A program made the translations under genes and the position numbers. The notes below the pieces were generated by a model, which did no database searches, was not told the origin of the DNA, and worked only from the letters and a program-made list of their open reading frames with translations. A stretch of DNA of 64,000 bases from Echinometra lucunter (taxonomy: Eukaryota > Echinodermata > Echinoidea > Camarodonta > Echinometridae), in the NCBI GenBank assembly GCA_029962745.1, contig CM057162.1:13889650-13953649 (forward strand). Reading direction: 5' to 3'. This document shows, in pieces, positions 11,238-22,319 of the stretch (positions are counted from its first letter, which is position 1; the number at the start of each line of letters is the position of its first letter).

Positions 11238-11660
11238 TGTTTTCCTTTAATTTCCTTTCATAATTTCTTCTATGCTTCCCTATGAATTTCTTTATTTTCC
11301 TATATTCTCTCTTTTTTTTCATATGACTGTTGTTTCCCTTTATATTTGTCCTTTTATTTTCCCAGTTTTCATCATTTCTTCTATGCTTCCTTATTGTTTC
11401 TCTATGTTTCTATCTTCTCTCTTTGCCTTGTCTTATGGTTACTTGTGCTTTGTTTTTGTCTTTTTTCCTCTTTATGTTTTCCTTTATATTCCCCATGATC
11501 TTTCATCATTTCTTCTTTGCTTCACTATGTATTTCTTTATTTTTCTATATCTTTTTCTGTATCTCCTTATGTTACACTTTATTTTTCCCCTTACATTGGC
11601 TTTATTTCCCCCCCCCCCCCTTTCATCATTTCCTCTATTCTTTCCCTATATGTATAGGGT
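11238..11660 (+). repeat. Pyrimidine-rich tract after the terminal exon
   Basis: About 420 bp is strongly C/T-rich, with degenerate units that recur roughly every 110-130 bp (phrases such as CATCATTTCTTCT and CTATGCTTCC). It would form the 3' untranslated region of NLR-C. Its mirror copy, shortened, is at 12990-13267. No clear AATAAA signal stands out. The open frames inside it are low-complexity Phe/Leu/Ser strings and are not genes. Confidence 0.6.
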
Positions 11661-11965
11661 CAGACAACTTTGCAGTCTAGGAACAGAGACTATCTTGTTC
11701 TGCATGTGTTACTCTTCACAAACATTGTCTCATTGACTTCAGAGTTTTGGCCAATTTCTACAATGAGGCAACATGCGCTCATCGTTGTCCTGTTGTAAAT
11801 TCAAACATGCTCACTTTGAAATTCGGATCCCAATGAGAGAATTTTAGTGTACAGAATAATATCCATCTTCGCTTCTACCTGGTCGATTTCTACCGTTCGA
11901 AGTTCTATTTGAGTTAGCATTTAGTTTTAGAAGTGCTAGTAATGAAATCATATGCAAAACATATT

Positions 11966-12465
11966 NNNNNNNNNNNNNNNNNNNNNNNNNNNNNNNNNNN
12001 NNNNNNNNNNNNNNNNNNNNNNNNNNNNNNNNNNNNNNNNNNNNNNNNNNNNNNNNNNNNNNNNNNNNNNNNNNNNNNNNNNNNNNNNNNNNNNNNNNNN
12101 NNNNNNNNNNNNNNNNNNNNNNNNNNNNNNNNNNNNNNNNNNNNNNNNNNNNNNNNNNNNNNNNNNNNNNNNNNNNNNNNNNNNNNNNNNNNNNNNNNNN
12201 NNNNNNNNNNNNNNNNNNNNNNNNNNNNNNNNNNNNNNNNNNNNNNNNNNNNNNNNNNNNNNNNNNNNNNNNNNNNNNNNNNNNNNNNNNNNNNNNNNNN
12301 NNNNNNNNNNNNNNNNNNNNNNNNNNNNNNNNNNNNNNNNNNNNNNNNNNNNNNNNNNNNNNNNNNNNNNNNNNNNNNNNNNNNNNNNNNNNNNNNNNNN
12401 NNNNNNNNNNNNNNNNNNNNNNNNNNNNNNNNNNNNNNNNNNNNNNNNNNNNNNNNNNNNNNNNN
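11966..12465. other. Scaffold gap at the palindrome centre (500 N)
   Basis: Exactly 500 N, which looks like a default gap length. It lies between the two arms of the giant inverted repeat, so the join of the arms is not supported by continuous sequence in this window. Bases 12466-12741 right of the gap have no counterpart on the left and form at least part of the spacer. Confidence 0.98.
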
Positions 12466-13267
12466 TTTTTGTTGGCGTTTTGGAGGGGGCGACTGTCTCC
12501 ATTGCCCCCCCCCCCGACCCTTGGCCACACGGGTGGATTTGTATAGCAAAATAGCGTTTAAAGCATGAAAATGTAATTTCAAAGATATTATATTAAAATT
12601 CACAAAAATATTTTGTTTTCTTCCACACGGTAGGCCTTCACGACAGCTGTTTATAAACAGTGATCAGATTACGCGGACTGGTCTTTGACCATAAAAGCTT
12701 GTCTAACTGGATTTCATTTCCTTAACACATCTTTGATTGAAAATATATTTTGCATATGATTTCATTACTAGCACTTCTAAAACTAAATGCTAACTCAAAT
12801 AGAACTTCGAACGGTAGAAATCGACCAGGTAGAAGCGAAGATGGATATTATTCTGAATGCTAAAATTCTCTCAGTGGGATCCGAGTTTCAAAGCAAGCTT
12901 GTTTGAATTTACAACAGGACAACGATGAGCGCGTGTTGCCTCATTGTAGAAATAGGCCAAAACTGTCCTTAGAATGCAAAGTTGTCTGACCCTATAAAAA
13001 ATATACACATACGGAGTGAATAGAGGAAATGATAAAAGGGGGGAAATAAAGGCAACGTAAGGGGAAAAATAAAGTACAAAATAAGGAAATACAGAAGAGA
13101 ATATAGAAAAATAAAGAAACAATAATGAAGCATAGAAGAAATGATGAAAACTGTGAAAATAAAAGGACAAATATAAAGGGAAAAAACAGTCAAAAAAAAG
13201 AGAGAATATATAAAGAAATTCATAGGGAAGCATATAAGAAATTATGAAAGGAAATTAAAGGAAAACA

Positions 13268-13393
13268 TTAAGAAACAAAAACAAAGTAAAGTGTCAGGTC
13301 ATTCAGCTGTGGCATAGAACACAGTGCTTCTGCTAGGTGATGTGATGAGGCCAGTTTATAACACCTGACTTCTTCAAGGCAGATTGTTTGGAC
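13268..13393 (-). CDS. Probable terminal exon of NLR-A (half LRR plus stop)
   Basis: Mirror of 11112-11237. After a TTGAAG acceptor it reads VQTICLEEVRC...ALCSMPQLNDLTLYFVFVS and then TAA, 126 bp. The frame is open in both arms and the ending is identical, while the middle differs (CYKLASSHHL against CSTPASSHQL). It gives NLR-A a plausible stop after five cassettes, for a continuous product of about 1033 residues from the Death-fold exon. Confidence 0.6.
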   Translation of the reverse strand, partial: VQTICLEEVRCYKLASSHHLAEALCSMPQLNDLTLYFVFVS

Positions 13394-13894
13394 CTTCAAG
13401 AGTACGCATGATGTCAGATCATGAACATAATTTACCTGTATATATGTGGATTAATATATCAAATTTACTCTTTTATGGAATAACTACATGTACTATCACA
13501 ACCTTTTCACTGATAATCATAGAAATAATGACAATATTGGATCTTTTAATCCTGCCATTTCTTCAAGATCATGATAAACATAAAAACATGTTAATAAAAG
13601 CTTTATTGCTGATAACCCATGGCAAAATATGTGTCTTTAAAAGTCATCCATCGATCATCAATTCTGACATGAAACTCATTTTTACCCTTAAATAACTAGA
13701 AGGAGCATGCATTTCCTATTTATCTATCAAGCACTTTAAAATCTTGCTTTTACATGCATCATATTCATCTTAGCCTGGAATTAACATTAACCCATAGCCT
13801 TCTGGAAGTGGGTGACACCTGTATTAAGCCTATGGGAAGGAGAGAATTCAGTAGTCAACCGGTTAATGCAGAGTATACCATATGACATCATATA

Positions 13895-16051
13895 GTGTCA
13901 AATCACCCCCAAAAATATCAAAATTAAATCGCACCATCTCAGAATTTGCTCATATTTAGTATATAGGTAATATGACATAGTCCAAGACAATATTATAAAT
14001 TTCAGCGCAATCGGATGCATGGTTTTCGCGCTAGGACATGCCCATTTTCGGCAATTTCAGCAAAAATGAGCGTGACCACCAAATTTTAAGTGACAATAGC
14101 TCAGTAACCGATGGTCCAAATTCAATGAAAATGGTATCATTGAAAAGGGAATTATATGAACTATCTGAAAAATGTGTTACTTTTGATGTAGGGCCAATTT
14201 AACGAGTGATGAACTTTTGACCTTTGCGTTGACCTTTAATTTGAATGTGTGGATCACGCAACCTTGAGCCAATTTTTTTATATCAGAATCCCTGACAATA
14301 TTTCTACAAAATACCAAAAAACTGGAGATGTAATATTTTTTGTTTGCTTTCTAGCCCCTCTCAAAGTTGGTATACTTACAGCAAAAATTTTCATTGCAGT
14401 TCCACACATAACTACCTGTGTATAGTGATTATGTATTCTTGCTGTATATGCTGATACAATGTATTCTATAGTTGCTTATTGATTACTAAAACATGATTTA
14501 AAAATGTAAAGTGGGGAATAACTGAGTTGATAACAATCATCAGGCCCTCTTGCAGGCTTGCAAAGTAATACTGATGCATAGAGAGCTGAATTATATTGAC
14601 AAAACATTAATTAATGACACTACATTCCTTCTTAACCAATGAAGAAATTATCAGGTATTCAGCAATCAAAGCTTGAGGGAATCTATTTAATGTGGATAAA
14701 TTTTCCTTCTTCAGTGTCTGATTTGATATATTTCAGATATGATGGTGATGTACATGTATGAGAAGGAGCATCAACCTAGCAAAAAATGGTTTCTTCTCCA
14801 TCCAACATGTGGATCTTCCCTTGCTGGCCAACTGAACTGATTTGCAGGCCCATGTGGATGCAAGACTTTGACATGGTAGTCTACAAACTCATGAGCAATT
14901 TCATCTACCATATCATTCCCTAGAAAACTGTCATACAGACAGCAGATAAAGTTCTGTTCCTTTACATCCATTGATGGATTGCTCTCTTTCTTATCTTCTT
15001 AAGGTGATGAAATTGCACTTTAAATTCTGGTCTATTCTTCCTGGCTCAGTTTATAAGCACTAAGAGAAGATTTCCTTACTGGGGCAGATCTGTGTTGTCA
15101 TTTACAGTTTATGCTATGAGAATTCAGTCTTGCAATCCCACAGCTGATTCTAACACATCCTCCGGTTTGAATAACAAAACATGATACCGGGAATGTTTTA
15201 TTAAAAGAAGTAAATGATGGCATCTGCAGTCAGAATCTGGTCTGTATGGGAGCTGACACATAAATTTTTGTTTACTGTCAAGGGACTAGTAGCAAAAGCT
15301 GAAGATGTAAGCAAGAAAACATTTCGTGTCAGATTAATGCTCCCTCTCTTACTTCACCATCATCTAGGAAATCATCTCAGACACAGCTGAAGGACATATT
15401 GCAAAAGTTTACCAACTGTGGATAAATTCTCTCAAGCTCAGTCTGCTGAAAAAAATGGCAATTTATGCATTCTTCTAAGAAGGAAGGCAGTGTTGCTAAC
15501 AATGTTTTTGTTAATCTACTTCAATTCTCTATGCACTAACATTGCTTGCAAGCCTGCAAGAGGGTCTGATCATCATTATCAAGGTTTATAAGTTGTTCTC
15601 CCCACGTAAAACAAGTTTAAGTACTGGATAGTAAGCATCTATAGACTTATGTTGTTTCAGGATGAATACATAATCACTATACACAGGCAGTTATGTGTGG
15701 GACTGCAATGAAAATTTTTACAGTAAGTATACCAATTTTGAGAGGGGCTAGAAAACAAACAAAAAATATTACATCTCCAGTTTTTTTTTTGTATTTTGTA
15801 GAAATATTGTCAAGGATTCTGATATAAAATAATTGGCTCAAGGTCGCGTGATCCACACAGTCAAATTAAAGGTCAAAAGTTCATCACTCATCAAATTGGC
15901 CCTACATCAAAAGTAAGACATTTTCAGATAGTTCACATAATTCCCTTCCAATGATACCATTTTCATTGAATTTGGACCATCGGTTACCGTGCTATGGCCA
16001 CTTAAAATTTGGTGGTCACGCCCATTTTTGCTGTAATTGCCGAAAATGGGA
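13895..16051. mobile_element. Mirror copy of the long-TIR transposon, ends lost
   Basis: It holds the same terminal repeats as 8298-10613 (for example GTGTCAAATCACCCCC at 13895). The outermost GGGTCATTCC is missing on the left. The right repeat stops abruptly near 16051, where it is fused to a scrap of LRR-unit intron (CAATGTCTCTCAGACAG). A short - strand ORF remnant is at 14771-14971. Confidence 0.78.
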
Positions 16052-16332
16052 GTGTCAATGTCTCTCAGACAGAAAGTATATACCTAATTAAGTATATTCT
16101 TAAATAATCCAAACTCATCAAAATAGAAAAGGAAATATAGTGATTCAAATCCGTTCTTGTTCATCACTTGCATATGGCCATTGCAACATTTATGATAAAT
16201 GGTAGTAGAAGGAATAAAGGTAATGAAAATGTATACCCCCGGTATGTACATATCAGAAATAAACCTACAAAGTGTTTCACACAGGTATTGTTCAAATTCT
16301 CAATGTCTCTCAGACAGGAAGTATATACATAC

Positions 16333-16500
16333 CTTTAGGGATGATGCCCTTGCTTTCAATGCAGAGTAGAACTCATCCCTGACATCCATTCCATGCAGTG
16401 TCAGGTCATTCAGCTGTGGCATAGAACACAGTGCTTCTGCTAGGTCATGTGATGAGGATGGTGTAGGACACCCAACTTGGCCAAGACTCAGTTTTTGGAC
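16333..16500 (-). CDS. LRR cassette exon 5 of NLR-A
   Basis: A 168-bp phase 0-0 exon with the usual TTGCAG acceptor and GTATGT donor. It begins VQKLSLGQVGC. The second repeat reads LTLHGMDVRDEF. It is the innermost full cassette of the right arm. Its intron matches those of the cassettes at 17277 and 18232 almost base for base, suggesting recent local duplication or conversion. Confidence 0.87.
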
Positions 16501-17276
16501 CTGCAAGAGTACATGTTTTCATCTCATGAACATAATTTATGTGTGCATGTAGATTACCGTAACATAAAAGATATACTGTTTTAATTTTCAAACTTTTTTG
16601 AGATTGATTACTTTTTCAATGATAATCACAGAAGGAATGATAATATTGGATCTTTTAGTCCTGCCATATGTTCAACATCATGATAAACATACTACATAAG
16701 TTTCTACCAACATGATGACAAAAACTACATGTATATTGCTGATAATACATGGCAAAATATGTGTCTTTCAAAGTCATCCATCAATCATCAATTCTGATAC
16801 AAAACTCATTTTTACCCTTAAATAACTGGAAGGAGCAGCATTTTCTATTTATTTATCAAGCGCTTTCAAATCTTGCTTTCACATGCATCATATTTATCTA
16901 AGCCTGGAATTAATATTAATCCATAGCCTACTGGAAGCAGGTGACACCTGTATTAAGCCTATATGGGAAGGAGAGAATTCAGGAGTTTACCATATGACAT
17001 CATATACATGTACATGTATGACATGGTATGACATCACTGTGAAAATTGTTTCCTAAATAATCCAAACTCATCAAACTAGAAAAGGAAATATAGTGATTCA
17101 AATCCAATCTTGTTCATCACTTGCATATGGCCATTGCAACATTATTGATAAATGGTAGTAGAAGAAATAAAGGTAATGAAAATGTATATGTACATATCAT
17201 AAATCAACCTATGAAGTGTTTCACATAGTTATTGTTCAAATTTTCAATGTCTCTCAGACAGGAAGTATATACATAC

Positions 17277-17444
17277 CTTTAGGGATGATGCCTTTGCTTT
17301 CAATGCAGCGCAAACCTCATCCATGTGATCCATTCCATACAGTGTCAGGTCATTCAGCTGTGGCATAGAACACAGTGCTTCTGCTAGGTCATGTGATGAG
17401 GATGGTGTAGGACACTTGACTGATCTTAATTTCAGTTTTGAGAC
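17277..17444 (-). CDS. LRR cassette exon 4 of NLR-A
   Basis: A 168-bp phase 0-0 exon. It begins VSKLKLRSVKC and its second repeat reads LTLYGMDHMDEVCAALK, the most divergent scaffold among the NLR-A cassettes (Val and Ala replace Phe and Ser). The acceptor is GAGACC TGCAAG seen from the + strand, equal to CTTGCAG on the - strand. Confidence 0.86.
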
Positions 17445-18231
17445 CTGCAAGAGTACATGTTTTCATCTCATGAACATAATTTACGTGTGCATGTAGATTA
17501 CGGTAACATATAAGATATGCTGTTTTAATTTTCAAACTTTTTTTTAGATTGATTACTTTTTCAATGATAATCACAGAATTAATGATAATATTGGATCTTT
17601 TAGTCCTGCCATATGTTCAACATCATGATAAACATACTACATAAGTTTCTACCAACATGATGACAAAAACTACATGTATATTGCTGATAATACATGGCAA
17701 AATATGTGTCTTTCAAAGTCATCCATCAATCATCAATTCTAATACAAAACTCATTTTTACCCTTAAATAACTGGAAGGAGCAGGCATTTTCTATTTATTT
17801 ATCAAGCGCTTTCAAATCTTGCTTTCACATGCATCATATTTATCTAAGCCTGGAATTAATATTAATCCATAGCCTACTGGAAGCAGGTGACACCTGTATT
17901 AAGCCTATATGGGAAGGAGAGAATTCAGGAGTTTACCATATGACATCATATACATGTACATGTATGACATGGTATGACATCACTGTGAAAATTGTTTCCT
18001 AAATAATCCAAACTCATCAAAATAGAAAAGGAAATATAGTGATTCAAATCCGTTCTTGTTCATCACTTGCATATGGCCATTGCAACATTAATGATAAATG
18101 GTAGTAGAAGGAATAAAGGTAATGAAAATGTATACCCCCGGTATGTACATATCAGAAATAAACCTACAAAGTGTTTCACATACTTATTGTTCAAATTCTC
18201 AATGTCTCTCAGACAGGAAGTATATACATAC

Positions 18232-18399
18232 CTTTAGGGATGATGCCTTTGCTTTCAATGCAGAGCAAAACTTATCACTGAGATCCATTAGATGCAGTGT
18301 CAGGTCATTCAGCTGTGGAATAGAACACAGTGCTTCTCCTAGGTCATGTGATGAGGATGGTGTAGGACACCCAACTTCGCCAAGACTCAGTTTTTGGAC
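18232..18399 (-). CDS. LRR cassette exon 3 of NLR-A
   Basis: A 168-bp phase 0-0 exon. It begins VQKLSLGEVGC. Its second repeat reads LTLHLMDLSDKF, with Lys replacing the near-invariant Glu. It lies 955 bp from the next cassette, the array period. Confidence 0.86.
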
Positions 18400-19185
18400 C
18401 TGCAAGAGTACATGTTTTCATCTCATGAACATAATTTATGTGTGCATGTAGATTACGGTAACATATAAGATATGCTGTTTTAATTTTCAAACTTTTTTTT
18501 AGATTGATTACTTTTTCAATGATAATCACAGAATTAATGATAATATTGGATCTTTTAGTCCTGCCATATGTTCAACATCATGATAAACATACTACATAAG
18601 TTTCTACCAACATGATGACAAAAACTACATGTATATTGCTGATAATACATGGCAAAATATGTGTCTTTCAAAGTCATCCATCAATCATCAATTCTGATAC
18701 AAAACTCATTTTTACCCTTAAATAACTGGAAGGAGCAGCATTTTCTATTTATTTATCAAGCGCTTTCAAATCTTGCTTTCACATGCATCATATTTATCTA
18801 AGCCTGGAATTAATATTAATTCATAGCCTACTGGAAGCAGGTGACACCTGTATTAAGCCTATATGGGAAGGAGAGAATTCAGGAGTTTACCATATGACAT
18901 CATATACATGTACATGTATGACATGGTATGACATCACTGTGAAAATTGTTTCCTAAATAATCCAAACTCATCAAAATAGAAAAGGAAATATAGTGATTCA
19001 AATCCGTTCTTGTTCATCACTTGCATATGGCCATTGCAACATTAATGATAAATGGTAGTAGAAGGAATAAAGGTAATGAAAATGTATACCCCCGGTATGT
19101 ACATATCAGAAATAAACCTACAAAGTGTTTCACATACTTATTGTTCAAATTCTCAATGTCTCTCAGACAGGAAGTATATACATAC

Positions 19186-19353
19186 CTTTAGGGATGATGC
19201 CCTTGCTTTCAATGCAGAGCAAAACTCATCCCTGAGATACATTAGATCCAGTCTCAGGTCATCCAGCTGTGGCATAGAACACAGCGCTTCTGTTAGGTCA
19301 TGTGATGAGAATGATGTAGGACGCTCAACTCTTTCAAGACTCAGTTTTTGGAC
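19186..19353 (-). CDS. LRR cassette exon 2 of NLR-A
   Basis: A 168-bp phase 0-0 exon. It begins VQKLSLERVERPTSF, losing the conserved Cys. Its second repeat reads LRLDLMYLRDEF. The intron just upstream of its acceptor contains a tandem duplication of about 90 bp (near 19370-19460 and 19468-19560), which makes this unit longer than its neighbours. Confidence 0.86.
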
Positions 19354-20241
19354 CTGCAAGAGTACATGTTTTCATCTCATGAACATAATTTATATGTGTA
19401 TGTAGATTAACATATAAAATCTACTGATTTAATTCTCAAACTTTTTTTTAGATTTATTACTTTTTCAATGAGATGTTTTCATCTCATGAACATAATTTAT
19501 ATGTGCATGTAGATTAACATATAAAATCTACTGTTTTAATTTTCAAACTTTTTTTTTAAATTTATTACTTTTTCAATGATAATCACAGAAGTAATGATAA
19601 TATTGGATCTTTTAGTCCTGCCATGTGTTCAACATCATGCTAAACATAGTACATAAGTTTCTACCAACATGATGATAAAAGCTACATGTATATTGCTGAT
19701 AATACATGGCAAAATATGTGTCTTTCAAAGTCATCCATCAATCATCAATTCTGACACAACACTCATTTTTACCCTTAAATAACTCGAAGGAGCATGCATT
19801 TCCTATTTATCTATCAAGCATTTTCAAATCTTGCTTTCACATGCATCATATTCATCTACGCCTGGAATTAATATTAACCCGTAGCCTACTGGAAGTGGGT
19901 GACACCTGTATTAAGCCTATATGGGAAGGAGAGAATTCAGGAGTTTACCATATGACATCATATACATGTACATGTATGAAATCATATATGGTATGACATC
20001 ACTACAAAAATTGTTTTCTAAATAATCCAAACTCATCAAAATAGAAAAGGAAATATAGTGATTCAAATCCGATCTCCTCCATCACTTGCATATGGCCATT
20101 GCAACATTATTGATAAATGGTAGTAGAAGAAATAAAGGTAATAAAAATGTATATGTACATATCATAAATGAACCTATGAAGTGTTTCACATACTTATTGT
20201 TCAAATTTTCAATGTCTCTTATACAGGAAGTATATACATAC

Positions 20242-20409
20242 CTTTAGGGATGATGCCTTTGCTTTCAATGCAGAGTAAAACTCATCCCTGAGATCCATTC
20301 GATCCAGTGTCAGGTCATTCAGCTGTGGCATAGAACACAGTGCTTCTGCTAGGTCATGTGATGAGGATGGTATAGAACACTTGACTCCTTGAAGCTTCAG
20401 TTTATGGAC
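20242..20409 (-). CDS. LRR cassette exon 1 of NLR-A
   Basis: A 168-bp phase 0-0 exon. It begins VHKLKLQGVKC and its second repeat reads LTLDRMDLRDEF, the same DRMDL core as the outermost cassette of the left arm (1608-1775). This supports pairing of the outermost units across the palindrome. It follows the first LRR exon at 22158-22316, skipping the relic at 21209-21272. Confidence 0.87.
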
Positions 20410-21208
20410 CTGCAAGAGTACATGTTTTCATCTCATGAACACAATTTATGTGTGCATGTAGATTAAAATATAAAATCTACTTTTTTAATTTTCAAACTTT
20501 TTTTAGGTTTACTACTTTTTCAATGATAATCACAGAAGTAATGATAATATTGGATCTTTTAGTCCTCCCATGTGTTCAACATCATGATAAACATACTACA
20601 TAAGTTGCTACCACAGGATGATAAAAGCTACATGTATATCGCTGATAATACATGGCAAAATATGTGTCTTTCAAAGTCATCCATCAATCATCAATTCTGA
20701 CATGAAACTCATTTTTACCCTTAAATAACTAGAAGGAGCATGCATTTTCTATTTATCTATCAAGCACTTTCAAATCTTGCTTTCACATGCATCATATTCA
20801 TCTACGCTTGGAATTAATATTAACCCGTAGCCTACTGGAAGTGGGTGACACCTGTATTAAGCCTATGGGAAGGAGAGAATTCAGTAGTCAACAGGTTAAT
20901 GCAGAGTATACCATATGACATCATATACATGTACATATGTGTGATATCATAATATACTATGACATCACTGCGCAAATTGTTTCCTAAATAATCCAAACTC
21001 ATCACAACAGAAAAGGATATATAGTGATTCAAATCCGATCTCGTCCATCACTTGCATATGGCCATTGAAACATTATTGATAAATGGTAGTAGAAGAAATA
21101 AAGGTAATGAAAATGTATATGTACATATCAGAAATAAACCTACAAAGTGTTTCACACAGTTATTGTTAAAACTTTCAATGTTCTATCAGACATGAAGTAC
21201 ATATGCAC

Positions 21209-21272
21209 CTTTAGTGACAATGCCTTTGCTTTTAATATAGAGTAGAACTCATCACTGAGATACATTCCAATT
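21209..21272 (-). pseudogene. Half LRR exon relic (NLR-A)
   Basis: Mirror of 680-742: the second half of an LRR exon (GMYLSDEFYSILKAKALSLK) with a GT at its end, and no first half or TTGCAG acceptor. Reading upstream in the same frame soon meets a TGA, so it cannot act as an internal coding exon with the frame of its neighbours. It is most likely skipped. Confidence 0.7.
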
Positions 21273-21309
21273 AATGATCATATTGGATTGTACAATCCTG
21301 TCAATTCTT

Positions 21310-21500
21310 TAAATTCACGATAAACGTAAAGTTTCTTCCAAGGGGTGAATGCTCCCTAAGGAGTGGAGATTGTGCACATCTGTGTGCGGGCTAGAAATCC
21401 AGTGATCAGGGGTAACAATAGTAACATTGTAAGGCGCATTGATATTCACGTACATGTAAGGCACTATATAAATGTAATACATTATTATTATTATTATCAT
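21310..21500 (+). mobile_element. 3' tail of a non-LTR retrotransposon
   Basis: Reverse complement of 439-640: GCACTATATAAATGTAATAC running into a TTATTATTATTATC microsatellite. It is shared at the same position by all three NLR copies. Confidence 0.5.
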
Positions 21501-22157
21501 TATTAATCAAGCAATATTGGTGAGAGTAAATGGAGAAATGTATATTGCAAATTCATCCTTCAATAGTCAAGCCTGCAAACATGAAACTCATTTTCACCCT
21601 TAAATAACTTGAAGGATCATGCTGTAAAGCACATTCAAATCTTGCTTTCACATACTAGTACATCATACCGGTACTTATTTCAGTCTGAAATTCAATGCAG
21701 AGTATGACATATGGCACCATGTATACGGAATGACATTATAGTTTACTGCATAATTTATTTCCGAAATATTTCAAACTCATCACATGTAGTGGTCTGGTCG
21801 GTAGGATTGGAATCAAACGAAGATTTTTCTTCCTCATATTCCATTATATAGATGTATTCTTACATTTTGTTAGTGTGGAATTTACGAATCCAGTCATAGA
21901 CACCACAGTTCTTCTCATTTCTTGAAATTTTTATCCCTAGATCAAGAATTTGGAAAATATTTCTTTTAAAAATATCTTCTGTCCTTTAATATGCTTTATT
22001 TATGGGGGGGGGGGGGGGGGGAGGAGGGATGTGCTGTGAAATTATCAATTCACTGAATCAATTCACTGAAGGTTTTCCATTATAGATGTAAACACAGAGC
22101 AATGAATATTGCACCTGTTACACAGTGACATAGTGAAATAGAGGAACACAAGCTCAC

Positions 22158-22316
22158 CCTTGATTCTCTTCCTTTTTTTGCAAGTACTGCATAAAAACCA
22201 TCATGGAAGAATGTGTCATACAAAGTAGCTGTCTCCAGGGATGGTATGGAGCATATCATCTCTGCCACATCAAGTGACATAGTAGGTCCACAATCTCTCT
22301 TAACAGTGAGATTAAC
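22158..22316 (-). CDS. First LRR exon of NLR-A (53 residues)
   Basis: An exon of 159 bp between CCAG and the donor GTGAGC, phase 0 at both ends, so it fits between the NACHT exon and the cassettes. It reads VNLTVKRDC...MSLDVAEMICSIPSLETATL and then FFHDGFYAVLAKKG. The layout matches a cassette (DVAEMICSIPSLETATL aligns with DLAEALCSMPQLNDLTL) but three residues shorter and well diverged, so it is an old, stable member of the LRR region. The copy at 53922-54080 is nearly identical. Confidence 0.8.
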
Positions 22317-22319
22317 CTG

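Larger units (their letters stand above)
1..11965 (+). repeat. Left arm of giant inverted repeat
   Basis: Base 1 onward (TTGATCTAGGGATAAA) is the reverse complement of sequence ending at 21945, and the last bases before the gap (ATGCAAAACATATT) are the reverse complement of sequence starting near 12742. Between these points the same landmarks occur in mirror order on both arms: half-exon relic, five LRR exons, long-TIR transposon, terminal exon, pyrimidine tract. By eye the arms differ by several percent plus indels. The left arm is longer because it carries two extra insertions (3055-3462 and 4181 to about 6250). The arm starts at the window edge, so it may extend further left. Confidence 0.9.
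12742..21945 (-). repeat. Right arm of giant inverted repeat
   Basis: Reverse complement of 1-11965, as described for the left arm. It lacks the 408-bp and 2-kb insertions and a segment of about 60 bp near 11690-11745. It contains units that look more like each other than like the left arm: the units at 16240, 18130 and 19085 share the phrase ACCCCCGGTATGTAC, absent from the left. It continues without a gap into the NACHT and Death-fold exons of NLR-A. Confidence 0.9.

Noticed and set aside
11272..11736. Phe/Leu-rich frames in the pyrimidine tract, and their mirrors at 12871-13233
   Set aside because: Low-complexity translation of a C/T-rich repeat; no codon bias and overlapping open frames in two registers.
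11844..12603. Apparent 180-230-codon ORFs across the gaps (also 35517-36230 and 60999-61703)
   Set aside because: They are made mostly of N and have no sequence support.
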